Below are positions 20,402 to 28,527 of a stretch of 37,570 bases of DNA, piece by piece. The notes under the pieces were generated by a model. It was not told the DNA's origin. It made no database searches and saw nothing but the letters and a program-made list of their open reading frames with translations. The number at the start of each line of letters is the position of its first letter. Position 1 is the first letter of the stretch. The DNA is from an uncultured Pseudanabaenaceae cyanobacterium (GTDB lineage Bacteria > Cyanobacteriota > Cyanobacteriia > PCC-9006 > JAAUQQ01), in the NCBI GenBank assembly GCA_938002085.1, contig CALLAT010000129.1:1-37570 (forward strand), given 5' to 3'. A program made the translations under genes and the position numbers.

Positions 20402-21925
20402 TTACTGAATTCCTACGGGATTGCTGACTTGTTCCATTGGGATTCGAACCTGCAACCATGCTCCTTGGGTCTCTGGGGAGTTTTGGGCTGTCACTGTGCC
20501 GCCGTGGGCCACGACAATTTGCCGGGCGATCGCCAATCCCAATCCACAGCTACCCATAGTGCGAACATTTGAAGTGCTGGTGGTGCTAGTTGCCTGAGAG
20601 CCATTGGATTCAGATGGCACAGTCGCTGTTTCGTGGCGACCTGTTTCATTGGAGCTTGCCAAGAGCTCAGCTGGATTGCTGGCACTGGCACCATTCTCAT
20701 TCAGGGTGGCATTCGGCCTAACCCTGGCTGGGTCTGCACGGTAAAATCGCTCAAAAATTTGGGCTAGCGCTGCTTCGGGAAAGCCTGGTCCTTGGTCAAT
20801 GATATCGATGATGTAATAGGGGCCATTTAGCTCATTGGCCATGGTCTCCCAAGGTGCTGTTGGGGGCGATGAATCTTTGGAAGCAGGCGTTGTTATTCCC
20901 ACGTTAGGCTCAGATTGGCTGAGCTTGACCTTGATGGTGCTGTGAGTAGGGCTGTACTTTATAGCGTTATCCAACAAGTTGAGGATGACTCGGTACAGGC
21001 GGGATTGATCGGCTTCTAAATTTGCGCTTTGGGGCCCCTGGTATTCCATCTGGATTGCTTTTGTTTTGCCGATGGGCTCCAGGCTTTCCCAGGCACTGTG
21101 GATCAAGTGAGTGAGATTGAGGGGGGCCGGGTTTAGGGTTTGGGTGGCTCGCTGCTCCAAAAGGTTCAGATCGAGGAGGTCATGGACCAAATTGCTGAGG
21201 TGCATAACTTCGCCGAGGAGGCGCTGCATCCAGGGCTGATGGTTGGGCTCCACTCGCTCTTCCAACATTTCCGCAACTAGTCGAATGGATGTTAGCGGTG
21301 TTTTGAGTTCGTGAGCCACGTCTGAAACCCAGCGATCGCGCTGCTGGGCCAGTTGAAATAGCTCCTGCTGATTTTCAAGAAAGACCCCGACCTGTCCCTC
21401 GGGTAGGGGAATGCTGTGCCCAACAAAATGAATGCTTTGGCGGGGATCTGGATTGAGAGGGTCCGGATTGAGGGGATGGAGCACCCAGCGGCGCTGTTGG
21501 GGATGTTGATGGCGGCGAGTTTTTTCGATTAGCCTATCCAACTCGTAGGAGCGCACCTGTTCCAAGAGCAGGCGAAGATTATTGGGACTGGGGGGAGCAA
21601 TATTAAGGAGCTGGGAAGCTTCTACGTTGCACCACACCAGGTAGTTGTCTCGATCCACCTGAACATAGGCCAGGGGGGCATGGGCAATGATTTCTTGGAC
21701 GCTAACCAACAGCTCTTTAAGCTGAACCTGTTCTTGATGCTGTTGACCCGCCGCCATCATCAAGCGACTGGTCATACTGAAATTATTGTTGGGCAAGTCA
21801 CGCTGTTGCTTGTGCGACTCCATGCGAAGCAGCAGGTCTCGCAGATTTCGATTGAGGCGAATCTGCTGCAGAACGATGAGCAGCAGTCCTAGGCCTAAGC
21901 CCAGGGAAAACATTAGTACTTCCAC
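20402..21925 (-). CDS. sphS: SphS/PhoR-like sensor histidine kinase with expanded ATP lid
   Basis: The roughly 507-residue kinase has one N-terminal hydrophobic helix (about 5-21) and no periplasmic domain, a PAS-like domain (about 74-185), a HisKA domain with phospho-acceptor His205 in VAHELKTPLTSI, and a HATPase with N-box NLLDNAIKYSP, G1 DQGPGFP, F-box FERFYRADPAR and G2 GLGLAIARQI. This short-anchor, PAS, kinase plan is that of cyanobacterial SphS, the phosphate-starvation sensor. About 54 residues rich in Ser, Thr and Asn (404-457) are inserted in the ATP lid, and a second low-complexity insert lies at about 338-366. The start is GTG 21925, or ATG 21913 with GGAAG upstream. The SphR-like gene lies upstream on the same strand. 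The identity is inferred from layout and pairing. Confidence 0.72.
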   Translation of the reverse strand: MEVLMFSLGLGLGLLLIVLQQIRLNRNLRDLLLRMESHKQQRDLPNNNFSMTSRLMMAAGQQHQEQVQLKELLVSVQEIIAHAPLAYVQVDRDNYLVWCNVEASQLLNIAPPSPNNLRLLLEQVRSYELDRLIEKTRRHQHPQQRRWVLHPLNPDPLNPDPRQSIHFVGHSIPLPEGQVGVFLENQQELFQLAQQRDRWVSDVAHELKTPLTSIRLVAEMLEERVEPNHQPWMQRLLGEVMHLSNLVHDLLDLNLLEQRATQTLNPAPLNLTHLIHSAWESLEPIGKTKAIQMEYQGPQSANLEADQSRLYRVILNLLDNAIKYSPTHSTIKVKLSQSEPNVGITTPASKDSSPPTAPWETMANELNGPYYIIDIIDQGPGFPEAALAQIFERFYRADPARVRPNATLNENGASASNPAELLASSNETGRHETATVPSESNGSQATSTTSTSNVRTMGSCGLGLAIARQIVVAHGGTVTAQNSPETQGAWLQVRIPMEQVSNPVGIQ

Positions 21926-22132
21926 TCATCTCAATCCCAAAACGACTGCGCCAGATGTTAGGAAAAGCGCCAGGAGCCAGCCTAGCAAATTGCGATTCGC
22001 TGGAGCTGTCTTCTACACAGCTTTGGCTTGCTGAGTAAAGGTGATCTTTTTGGCTGTCGATGGGAGAACTAAGACTGGGAGCTCTCTGTAAAGCTTGTAA
22101 GGAAATAATTCATTGGGATTCCTGGACCAATC

Positions 22133-22167
22133 AAAAAACGCTGCCCGAGTCATCGAGCAACGCTTTT
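22133..22167 (-). terminator. Rho-independent terminator after the SphR-like gene
   Basis: On the minus strand CGTTGCTCGA and TCGGGCAGCG pair over ten positions (two as G-U wobble in RNA) around a TGAC loop, followed by TTTTTT. The stem is good only in the minus-strand RNA, so it points at the SphR-like transcript, starting about 30 bases after its stop. Confidence 0.75.
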
Positions 22168-22194
22168 CGTATTGACTGGGCTGGTCAAGCCAAT

Positions 22195-22980
22195 TCAACT
22201 AAATCGATAGCCAAACCCTCGCACCGTCTGAATATGTTTGGGGTGACTGGGGTCGAGCTCCAGTTTCTCGCGCAGCCAGCGAATATGGACATCGACGGTC
22301 TTGCTGTCGCCCATGAAATCTGGCCCCCAGACTCGTTCAATCAGCTGTTCGCGAGACCAGACGCGATTGAGATTGTGCATGAAGAGCTCAAGGATCTTGA
22401 ATTCTTTTGGCGAGAGGTTGACCGCTTCTCCGCCTCGGGTAACGCGGCATTGCTGAGGAAATAATTGAATATCACCGCTGGAGAGACTGTCATCTTCATG
22501 GGACTCGGCCTCGGCCTGGCTACGGCGGAGGAGAGCACGGCAGCGGGCAATTAACTCACGCATGCCGAAGGGCTTGGTCAGGTAGTCATCTGCCCCAACT
22601 TCTAGACCCACGACTCGGTCGGTCTCGGTGCCTTTGGCACTCAAAATTAAGATTGGAATACTGCTGCCCTGACTGCGCACAAAGCGGCATAGATCTAGAC
22701 CGTTGACCTGCGGCAGCATGAGGTCAAGGATGACTAAGTCGGGTAGCCAGCTACTGCTGTTATGTTGCTCGAGCCCTTGGTAAAAGAGATCGAGGGCAAG
22801 GCGGCCATCATCTACAAATCGAACTTCGTAACCCTGTTCCTGGAGGGCAAAGACCACCGTGTCTCGAATCAAGGCGTCGTCTTCAACGACTAATACCTTA
22901 GTTGCTTGGGAAGAACGACTCTTGGAATGGGCCTTAAGGGAGGTAGAGAGGTTCGAAGAATCGGTTGCGGTAACGGACAC
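22195..22980 (-). CDS. sphR: OmpR/PhoB-family response regulator, SphR-like
   Basis: The 261-residue regulator has a Ser/Thr-rich leader, then a receiver domain (VLVVEDDALIRDTV, phospho-acceptor Asp in VILDLMLPQVNGLDLC, SAKG, and Lys in YLTKPFGMREL) and a C-terminal winged-helix DNA-binding domain (LSPKEFKILELF, WGPDFMGDSKTVDVHIRWLR, RGFGYRF). It would bind DNA after phosphorylation by the neighbouring SphS-like kinase, which in cyanobacteria controls phosphate-starvation genes. The pairing supports SphR, but PhoB-type regulators are numerous, so this is inference. GTG 22980 is preceded by AGGT about nine bases upstream. A terminator separates it from the kinase gene, so the two may not be co-transcribed to full extent. 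Confidence 0.75.
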   Translation of the reverse strand: MSVTATDSSNLSTSLKAHSKSRSSQATKVLVVEDDALIRDTVVFALQEQGYEVRFVDDGRLALDLFYQGLEQHNSSSWLPDLVILDLMLPQVNGLDLCRFVRSQGSSIPILILSAKGTETDRVVGLEVGADDYLTKPFGMRELIARCRALLRRSQAEAESHEDDSLSSGDIQLFPQQCRVTRGGEAVNLSPKEFKILELFMHNLNRVWSREQLIERVWGPDFMGDSKTVDVHIRWLREKLELDPSHPKHIQTVRGFGYRFS

Positions 22981-23406
22981 AATGAATTACCTATTTCGTC
23001 TCTACTGTCACTAATATCATATTTGTTTCCAGCTCTGGATGAAGCTTTGGGGACTGTTTGGAGTGATGTTCGGGGATGTCCCATAAAAAGGCCGATTCGG
23101 GGAGATTAACGCTGCTTATTCCCCGAATCTGCTCCCTTTGAACCAGGGGGGCAATGTCACTGTTCTGACAATCTTTTCTAAGCCTAAATAATCGATAACT
23201 TTGGTCTCAGCGATCGCTTTAGCCCAAACTGTCTCTCTAAACTCAAGCAAGCAGGGACATCAGCAGACAGAGAACTGTGACTTTGTTAGGGCATTTTGTT
23301 CATGAGCCTTAACAACATCCTTAACTTCTGCCTGCCGCATCTGTTAAAGATTTGCAGCGCCTGACTTTACACCCTGGGGTTAGACCTGCCGCACAAGGTA
23401 AGTCCC
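22981..23406. other. Divergent intergenic region with Pho-box-like repeats
   Basis: This lies between the SphR-like gene (minus) and a small unknown gene (plus). CTTAAC occurs at 23308-23313 and 23320-23325, with GTTAAA at 23343-23348, resembling spaced direct repeats of a Pho box. No gene is present. Confidence 0.4.
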
Positions 23407-23697
23407 ATGACCGAGCCCTATAACGCTGGCGATCGCCAAGATTCGAACATTACTGATGCCTTTAGACGTGAATGTTCTGTCCGCCGAGCTTTGGAAGTGC
23501 TCTCTGTAAAACATCGGCGTATGGAAGCGGACTTGCAGCAGTTTGTCCATCACTTGAAACTATTGGTTCCGGGCATCGAGCTTGCGCCGGGAGAGCGCCT
23601 CAGCGAGTTTGAGATTCTGGAAGAAGCGTTAGATCGCTTGAATGACGACGCCTTTTCCGAGTTGCTATTGCGTATTCTGGAGCGAGCCTACCGCTGA
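23407..23697 (+). CDS. Small conserved-looking protein of unknown function
   Basis: The 96-residue product is soluble and predicted to be mainly helical, with amphipathic stretches RRALEVLSVKHRRMEADLQQ and LSEFEILEEALDRLNDDAF. There is no signal peptide, membrane segment, Cys cluster or known motif. ATG 23407 opens the frame, with no strong Shine-Dalgarno. It is divergent from the SphR-like gene and sits downstream of a Pho-box-like element, so phosphate-linked control is possible. I do not recognise the family. Confidence 0.6.
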   Translation: MTEPYNAGDRQDSNITDAFRRECSVRRALEVLSVKHRRMEADLQQFVHHLKLLVPGIELAPGERLSEFEILEEALDRLNDDAFSELLLRILERAYR

Positions 23698-24245
23698 ATC
23701 TGATTTTGAGCAGTCTGTCCTGTCGCTTGCAAGTTTGGTCTCCGGAGCCTTCAGGCTGTCATTGAGATGCTTGGCTGGGACATTTCAGCAAGTCTTTGTG
23801 GAGTTGCATGCTGGGTGGTCTTTTCTCGCTAGGCCGCAATGGCATGAGTTAGCCTGATTCCGTCAGGTTATGGGCCCATTGGTCTCAGGTTTTCTGAGCA
23901 ATCTGGCTGAGGTCCATGGCAATGATTTCATTGCCTGCTCTGCAGCCTTGGCTCGCCTCTAATGCCCTGACAGTCGCTGATACAGGCCTTCTTCGTAGAC
24001 GAATCTAGTTGGATAGAGGCTTTGCTCAGGAACCATTTAATTCCTCCGCATTCTTTGGCCTGCTTGTCTCTAGACCATCAATAGGTAAAAATATTTAAAC
24101 AACCCTAAGTGATCGAAAGCTTCTGTTACAGCCCTCGGCTAAAGCAGTTGTTTTCGAAGTGTTGTGTTTCAGTCTCTTGCTTTTGTTCAAGGGGCCGTCT
24201 CCAAAAGCATTACTGCCAGCCTAGCCGTGAGACATCCACTGCCGA
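23698..24245. other. Intergenic region upstream of ndhF4
   Basis: I see no gene or strong hairpin in this 548-base gap. A 71-codon frame from 23642 overlaps the previous gene and lacks protein-like features. The gap must hold the ndhF4-cupB promoter; I found no clear NdhR-type site. Confidence 0.5.
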
Positions 24246-26120
24246 ATGACTAGCCTATTTTTAGAATCAACCTGGGCGATTCCTCTCTATGGCGTGGGGG
24301 GAGCTTTGTTCTCTCTGCCATGGTCAATGGGATTGATGCGTCGAACGGGACAACGTCCCGCAGTGTATTTCAATATTTTTTTGATGGCGGTGGCCTTTGC
24401 CCACTGCATGTTGGCCCTTGCGGGCCTTCAGGATCAGTCACCCTACGCTTTTTCCTTTGACTGGCTGCACGTCGCAGATCTGGATATCGCCGTTCAGTTT
24501 GAGGCTTCGGAAATTAGCCTTGGTGCTGCTGCATTGACCTCGTTCATGCTATTGATGGCCCAGCTTTTTGGCATGGGCTATATGGAGAAAGACTTCTCCT
24601 TAGCCCGTTTGTTTGGCCTGCTTAGCTTTTTTGGTGGGACCCTCGCGGGCTTGGCCTTGAGCGATTCCATGGTCTTCAGCTATGCGCTCTTGGAGATGCT
24701 TTCCCTCTCCACCTATTTGATGGTGGGTTTTTGGTACGCCCAACCTCTCGTTGTGACAGCGGCGAGGGATGCGTTTTTGATTAAACGTGTGGGAGATGTC
24801 TTTTTGCTGATGGGGGTGGTCACCCTGACTTGCTATGCCCCAGGTTTGACATTCTCTGAGCTGGCCAATTGGGCAGTTTATAAGCCTTTGCCGCCAGGGA
24901 TTGCGACCTTGCTGGCTCTATCACTCATTGCTGGTCCCTTAGGCTCCTGTGCTCAGTTCCCCCTGAATCTGTGGCTGGATGAGGCTATGGAAGGCCCCAG
25001 CCCTGCTTCAATTTTGCGAAATTCGGTGGTGGTCGGTGCCGGTGCTTATTTGCTGATTAAGCTTCAACCTGCATTGATGCTGTCGCCATTTGCATCAGAT
25101 TTCTTGATTATCATTGGCTCGATTACGGTCGTTGGGGCTTCCCTGGTGGCGATCGCCCAAACCGATATCAAGCGAGTGCTGACCCACTCCACCAGCGCAT
25201 TCTTCGGTCTCGTTTTCATTGCAGTCGGGATGCAGCGCATTGATATTGCCCTGTTCTTGATGTTGGCCCATGGCTTGGGCAAAGCCCTGATGTTTATGAG
25301 CTGTGGCTCGATCATCATGAACACCAACTGCCAGGACATCACGGAGTTGGGCGGCATGTGGTCGCGGATGCCAGTGACGACCCTATCCTTCTTGATTGGC
25401 GGTTTGGGTCTGTCTGGTGTCTTCCCTATTGGGATGTTTTGGACATTCCATCGTTGGATGGCGGGACCGTCGCCCTGGTGGTTGATCGCATTGTTAGCCT
25501 TTTCGAATTGCCTAGGCTTGCTCAATTCGACACGGGTATTCCGCTTGGTCTTCCTGGGTAAGCCCCAAGCTAAGACACGCCGCACTCCCGAGTCTCCTTG
25601 GCCCATGGCTGTACCCATGGTGATCCTTATGGTGGTGACGCTGCTGTTGCCATTGATTGCTCCGACCTGGCTACTGTCCAACCTCTCTTCCACTGAAGCA
25701 ATATTGCCCATGGCAGTGATTTTTGCTTCGGGTCTGATTGGCTGTGCAGTGGGAGTCTACATTCCCTTGTCTCGCAGCATGTCTCGCCCCCTGAACAGCA
25801 GTTATCGGTTTGCTCAGGATTTGCTGGCCTATGACTTCTATTTAGAGAAGGTTTATAGCAGCACCGTAGTGGCGCTTGTAGCGTTGAGTTCTAAACTGGC
25901 CTCTTGGGTGGACCGTTACATCATTGATGGTTTGGTCAACTTCGTGGGTATGGTGACGATCTTTGGTGGGCAGAGCCTGCGTTATAGCGCTTCTGGCCAG
26001 TCTCAGGCCTATGTCGTCACGATTTTGCTGGGTGTGACAATCTTGCTGTTGACGATCACGACTTGGAGTGATCTGAGTGGTGAAATTATGCGGGCAGTGC
26101 AGATTTTGCAGTCGAACTAG
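24246..26120 (+). CDS. ndhF4: NAD(P)H-quinone oxidoreductase subunit NdhF4 (CO2-uptake type)
   Basis: The 624-residue polytopic protein belongs to the NuoL/NdhF antiporter-like family, with many transmembrane helices in the thylakoid membrane. Recognisable family segments include QFPLNLWLDEAMEGPSP, TQTDIKRVLTHST-like QTDIKRVLTHSTSAF, and MLAHGLGKALMFMSCGSI. It pumps protons in the NDH-1 complex variants that hydrate CO2. The next gene is cupB, and no ndhD intervenes. The arrangement ndhF4-cupB fits the constitutive, lower-affinity complex, whereas ndhF3-ndhD3-cupA is the inducible operon. The 4 rather than 3 assignment rests on the partner gene. NdhD4 must lie elsewhere. Confidence 0.85.
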   Translation: MTSLFLESTWAIPLYGVGGALFSLPWSMGLMRRTGQRPAVYFNIFLMAVAFAHCMLALAGLQDQSPYAFSFDWLHVADLDIAVQFEASEISLGAAALTSFMLLMAQLFGMGYMEKDFSLARLFGLLSFFGGTLAGLALSDSMVFSYALLEMLSLSTYLMVGFWYAQPLVVTAARDAFLIKRVGDVFLLMGVVTLTCYAPGLTFSELANWAVYKPLPPGIATLLALSLIAGPLGSCAQFPLNLWLDEAMEGPSPASILRNSVVVGAGAYLLIKLQPALMLSPFASDFLIIIGSITVVGASLVAIAQTDIKRVLTHSTSAFFGLVFIAVGMQRIDIALFLMLAHGLGKALMFMSCGSIIMNTNCQDITELGGMWSRMPVTTLSFLIGGLGLSGVFPIGMFWTFHRWMAGPSPWWLIALLAFSNCLGLLNSTRVFRLVFLGKPQAKTRRTPESPWPMAVPMVILMVVTLLLPLIAPTWLLSNLSSTEAILPMAVIFASGLIGCAVGVYIPLSRSMSRPLNSSYRFAQDLLAYDFYLEKVYSSTVVALVALSSKLASWVDRYIIDGLVNFVGMVTIFGGQSLRYSASGQSQAYVVTILLGVTILLLTITTWSDLSGEIMRAVQILQSN

Positions 26121-26160
26121 CGCCTGATTGTTCTAGCGCCAAATTGTTCTGGCGCTAGAA
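26117..26160. promoter_or_regulatory. Intercistronic hairpin and direct repeat between ndhF4 and cupB
   Basis: TTCTAGCGCC (26131-26140) and GGCGCTAGAA (26151-26160) are perfect 10-base inverted repeats. CTAGCGCCTGATTGTT and CTAGCGCCAAATTGTT are adjacent direct repeats at 26117-26148 that include the ndhF4 stop codon. There is no T-run, so a processing or stability element is likelier than a terminator. Confidence 0.55.
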
Positions 26161-26229
26161 CTGTCCTTCTTTCAAGCTTTTCAAGTCTTTATTCGTGTAT
26201 TCGTTCTTTTCGTAAGGGTCTTCACTGCG

Positions 26230-27396
26230 ATGGCTATTGAACTCCAGGTTCCTCCTTCCAGCAATGCGAAGTTAGATATTGATGCAACCATTAAGCGCTT
26301 GGAGAAAGGCGAGGCTCTGCTTTTAGACTCTCCCCAGCATGTGATGGAAGTTGTTGGGATTTTGGATAGCTACGGCGTTGTATTAGATGCCTATGCGACC
26401 AACCTTAAATACATTGCCGACAACCAGTTCTTAGTCTTTTTCCCATTTTTCAAGTACTTCAACGGCGACTTGAATCCTAGAAAGTGGTTTAAGCATATCT
26501 GGCACGATCGCATCAATTATGAGTATGCCGAGTACTGCATGAAGGGCATGCTCTGGCATGGAGACTGCCCCTTTGCTGATGCGGTGGAATCTGAGGAATA
26601 CAACGAGCTGGCCCTGAAGGCGGTTGAAGCGCGCATTAAGAATAGCCCGCTACTGAAATTGCTCCATCGCTTTTTCCCTGAGTTTCTCCTGGAACAGGCC
26701 CGCATGATGACCTATTACAGCATCTTGGGTCAGTTCTGGACGATCATGAGCAAGATGTTCCTTGATCTGGCAGATCGCTACAATCGCGGCGAAATTACGG
26801 CCGTTCCCCAGGTGGCTGATCACATCCGTGAAGCCTTGGTGGCTGATGCTGCCACGCCGATTACCTATTCCCCTCTGGTAAAAGGCAAGCCCTACGATAT
26901 CCTGCCTGAATCTGCGGGTTATACCTTCTTGGCAGACACAGGTATCCCCTATGTAGAAGCTATTTTCTTCCGGGGAACCCCCTTTATGGGGACGATGTCT
27001 TACAACGCGCAGAATAATGATGTTCCCTATGTGCCTGGGGAGTTCGCCTATGGTGCGCTGTATGCAGATCCCTTGCCTGTTGGTGGTTCTGGCATCCCGC
27101 CCACGCTGCTGATGCAAGATATGCTCGTTAATCTCCCCCCATATCTGGAGGAGTTTTACTACAAGAGCAAGCGCAATGGTTTGGATATGCGGGTGCTGAT
27201 TTGCGAAACTTTCCAGAAGTCTATGTTCTGTGTAACGACTGCCTGTGTGCAGGGGTTAGCGCCTAATCCTTTGACCACAGAGGATGAGGCTCAGAAAGCA
27301 GAGAATCGTGTTTATCTCACCGGTTGGTTGGAGCGTCTTTCAAAGAGTCGCTTGGCTCGGGTGAATGCTAGGGCGATCGCTGAGCAGGGTCTTTAA
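26230..27396 (+). CDS. cupB: CO2 hydration protein CupB (ChpX)
   Basis: The 388-residue protein is a CO2-hydration subunit that, docked on an NDH-1 complex with NdhF4/NdhD4, converts CO2 to bicarbonate vectorially at the thylakoid membrane. It has no signal peptide. His89 and Arg94 in KHIWHDR have the five-residue spacing of the zinc ligands (His and Arg) reported for CupA. The roughly 388-residue length fits CupB (about 385) rather than CupA (about 440), in line with the upstream ndhF4. It follows ndhF4 by 109 bases and probably shares its transcript. ATG 26230 is the first in-frame start. Confidence 0.88.
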   Translation: MAIELQVPPSSNAKLDIDATIKRLEKGEALLLDSPQHVMEVVGILDSYGVVLDAYATNLKYIADNQFLVFFPFFKYFNGDLNPRKWFKHIWHDRINYEYAEYCMKGMLWHGDCPFADAVESEEYNELALKAVEARIKNSPLLKLLHRFFPEFLLEQARMMTYYSILGQFWTIMSKMFLDLADRYNRGEITAVPQVADHIREALVADAATPITYSPLVKGKPYDILPESAGYTFLADTGIPYVEAIFFRGTPFMGTMSYNAQNNDVPYVPGEFAYGALYADPLPVGGSGIPPTLLMQDMLVNLPPYLEEFYYKSKRNGLDMRVLICETFQKSMFCVTTACVQGLAPNPLTTEDEAQKAENRVYLTGWLERLSKSRLARVNARAIAEQGL

Positions 27397-27445
27397 GGTC
27401 TCCGATAAACCATTTCCGAGCTTCTGATGAATTAGGAGCCACGAC

Positions 27446-27493
27446 AAAAAGCCCAGCCCTGAGATGGTTATTTATCTCAGAGTTGGGCTTTTC
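27446..27493. terminator. Bidirectional terminator between cupB and menB
   Basis: AAAAAGCCCA and TGGGCTTTT form the outer stem, with CTGAGAT and ATCTCAG as an inner stem separated by small internal bulges and an eight-base loop. It lies between convergent genes and has A and T runs at its two ends. Confidence 0.82.
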
Positions 27494-27515
27494 GTTTAGT
27501 CATTGATCGGTTGGG

Positions 27516-28358
27516 CTAAGGCAGCCAGGGATACTGGCTGAAATCGGGCTTACGTTTTTCCAGGAACGCTTGCTTCCCTTCAGCCCCCTCCTCAGTCATG
27601 TAATACAGATAAGTTGCATTACCCGCCAGCTCTTGAATGCCCGCCTGACCATCGCAGCCTGCGTTAAAGGCTGATTTGAGGCAGCGAATCGCAATGGGGC
27701 TTTTTTCCATCACCTCGCTGGCCCACTGAATGCCTTCAGCTTCGAGTTGGCTCACGGGCACGACAGTATTGACTAAACCCATTTCCAAAGCTTGCTGGGC
27801 ATCGTACTGGCGACAGAGGTACCAAATCTCCCTGGCTTTCTTTTGTCCGACAATATCTGCTAGGTAGCTGGCGCCAAAGCCACCATCAAAGCTGCCGACC
27901 TTCGGGCCAGTTTGGCCAAAAATTGCATTGTCCGCTGCAATGGTGAGGTCGCAGAGGATATGCAGCACATGGCCACCGCCGATCGCATAGCCCGCCACTA
28001 AGGCGATGACTACTTTGGGCATGGAGCGAATCAGTCGCTGGAGGTCCAATACGTTGAGACGAGGCGTCCCAGATTCGTCCACATAGCCCCCATGACCGCG
28101 TACGCTTTGGTCACCCCCGGCGCAAAATGCATATTTGCCGTCGCTGTGGGGACCTGCCCCAGTCAAGAGCACGCAGCCGATGCGGGGATCTTCCCTCACG
28201 TTGCTAAAGGCTTCGTACAGCTCCATGACGGTTTTGGGACGGAAGGCATTGCGTTTGTGGGGGCGATTGATGGTGATTTTGGCAATGCCGTCGGCTCGCT
28301 TGTGATAGAGGATGTCTTCGTATTCTTTGACGACTTGCCAAGCGAGGTCCTGGGTCAT
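27516..28358 (-). CDS. menB: 1,4-Dihydroxy-2-naphthoyl-CoA synthase (MenB)
   Basis: The 280-residue crotonase-fold enzyme closes the second ring of the naphthoquinone head from o-succinylbenzoyl-CoA, in phylloquinone (menaquinone-type) synthesis in the cytoplasm. Visible features are [14 protein letters not shown], the acyl-CoA oxyanion-hole segments ([17 protein letters not shown], and [11 protein letters not shown]) and the [14 protein letters not shown] motif with the Asp characteristic of MenB. Length and start (ATG 28358) are normal. The C-terminal FSQYPWLP is typical. It converges on cupB, and menD lies about 1.6 kb upstream on the same strand. Confidence 0.96.
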   Translation of the reverse strand: MTQDLAWQVVKEYEDILYHKRADGIAKITINRPHKRNAFRPKTVMELYEAFSNVREDPRIGCVLLTGAGPHSDGKYAFCAGGDQSVRGHGGYVDESGTPRLNVLDLQRLIRSMPKVVIALVAGYAIGGGHVLHILCDLTIAADNAIFGQTGPKVGSFDGGFGASYLADIVGQKKAREIWYLCRQYDAQQALEMGLVNTVVPVSQLEAEGIQWASEVMEKSPIAIRCLKSAFNAGCDGQAGIQELAGNATYLYYMTEEGAEGKQAFLEKRKPDFSQYPWLP

Positions 28359-28527
28359 GGCGGGTGGGAAAGTTTAATGGCGTGGGATCGATTTTGCAGG
28401 AAGGTGAGCTGGCAATAGGCCCTTTAGACAGGAATAAGCGAGACAGTAGCTGCCTCGCTTATTCCTAATGCTTGAACTAAAGGCGCGATCGCCTCTTCAA
28501 GTCTTTGAGCAACGGTTCAATGTTGAC

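Noticed and set aside
20251-20427. 58-codon plus-strand frame with a hydrophobic N-terminal stretch
   Set aside because: It looks a little like a signal peptide, but there is no ribosome site, it overlaps the end of the SphS-like gene, and a chance hydrophobic run cannot be excluded.
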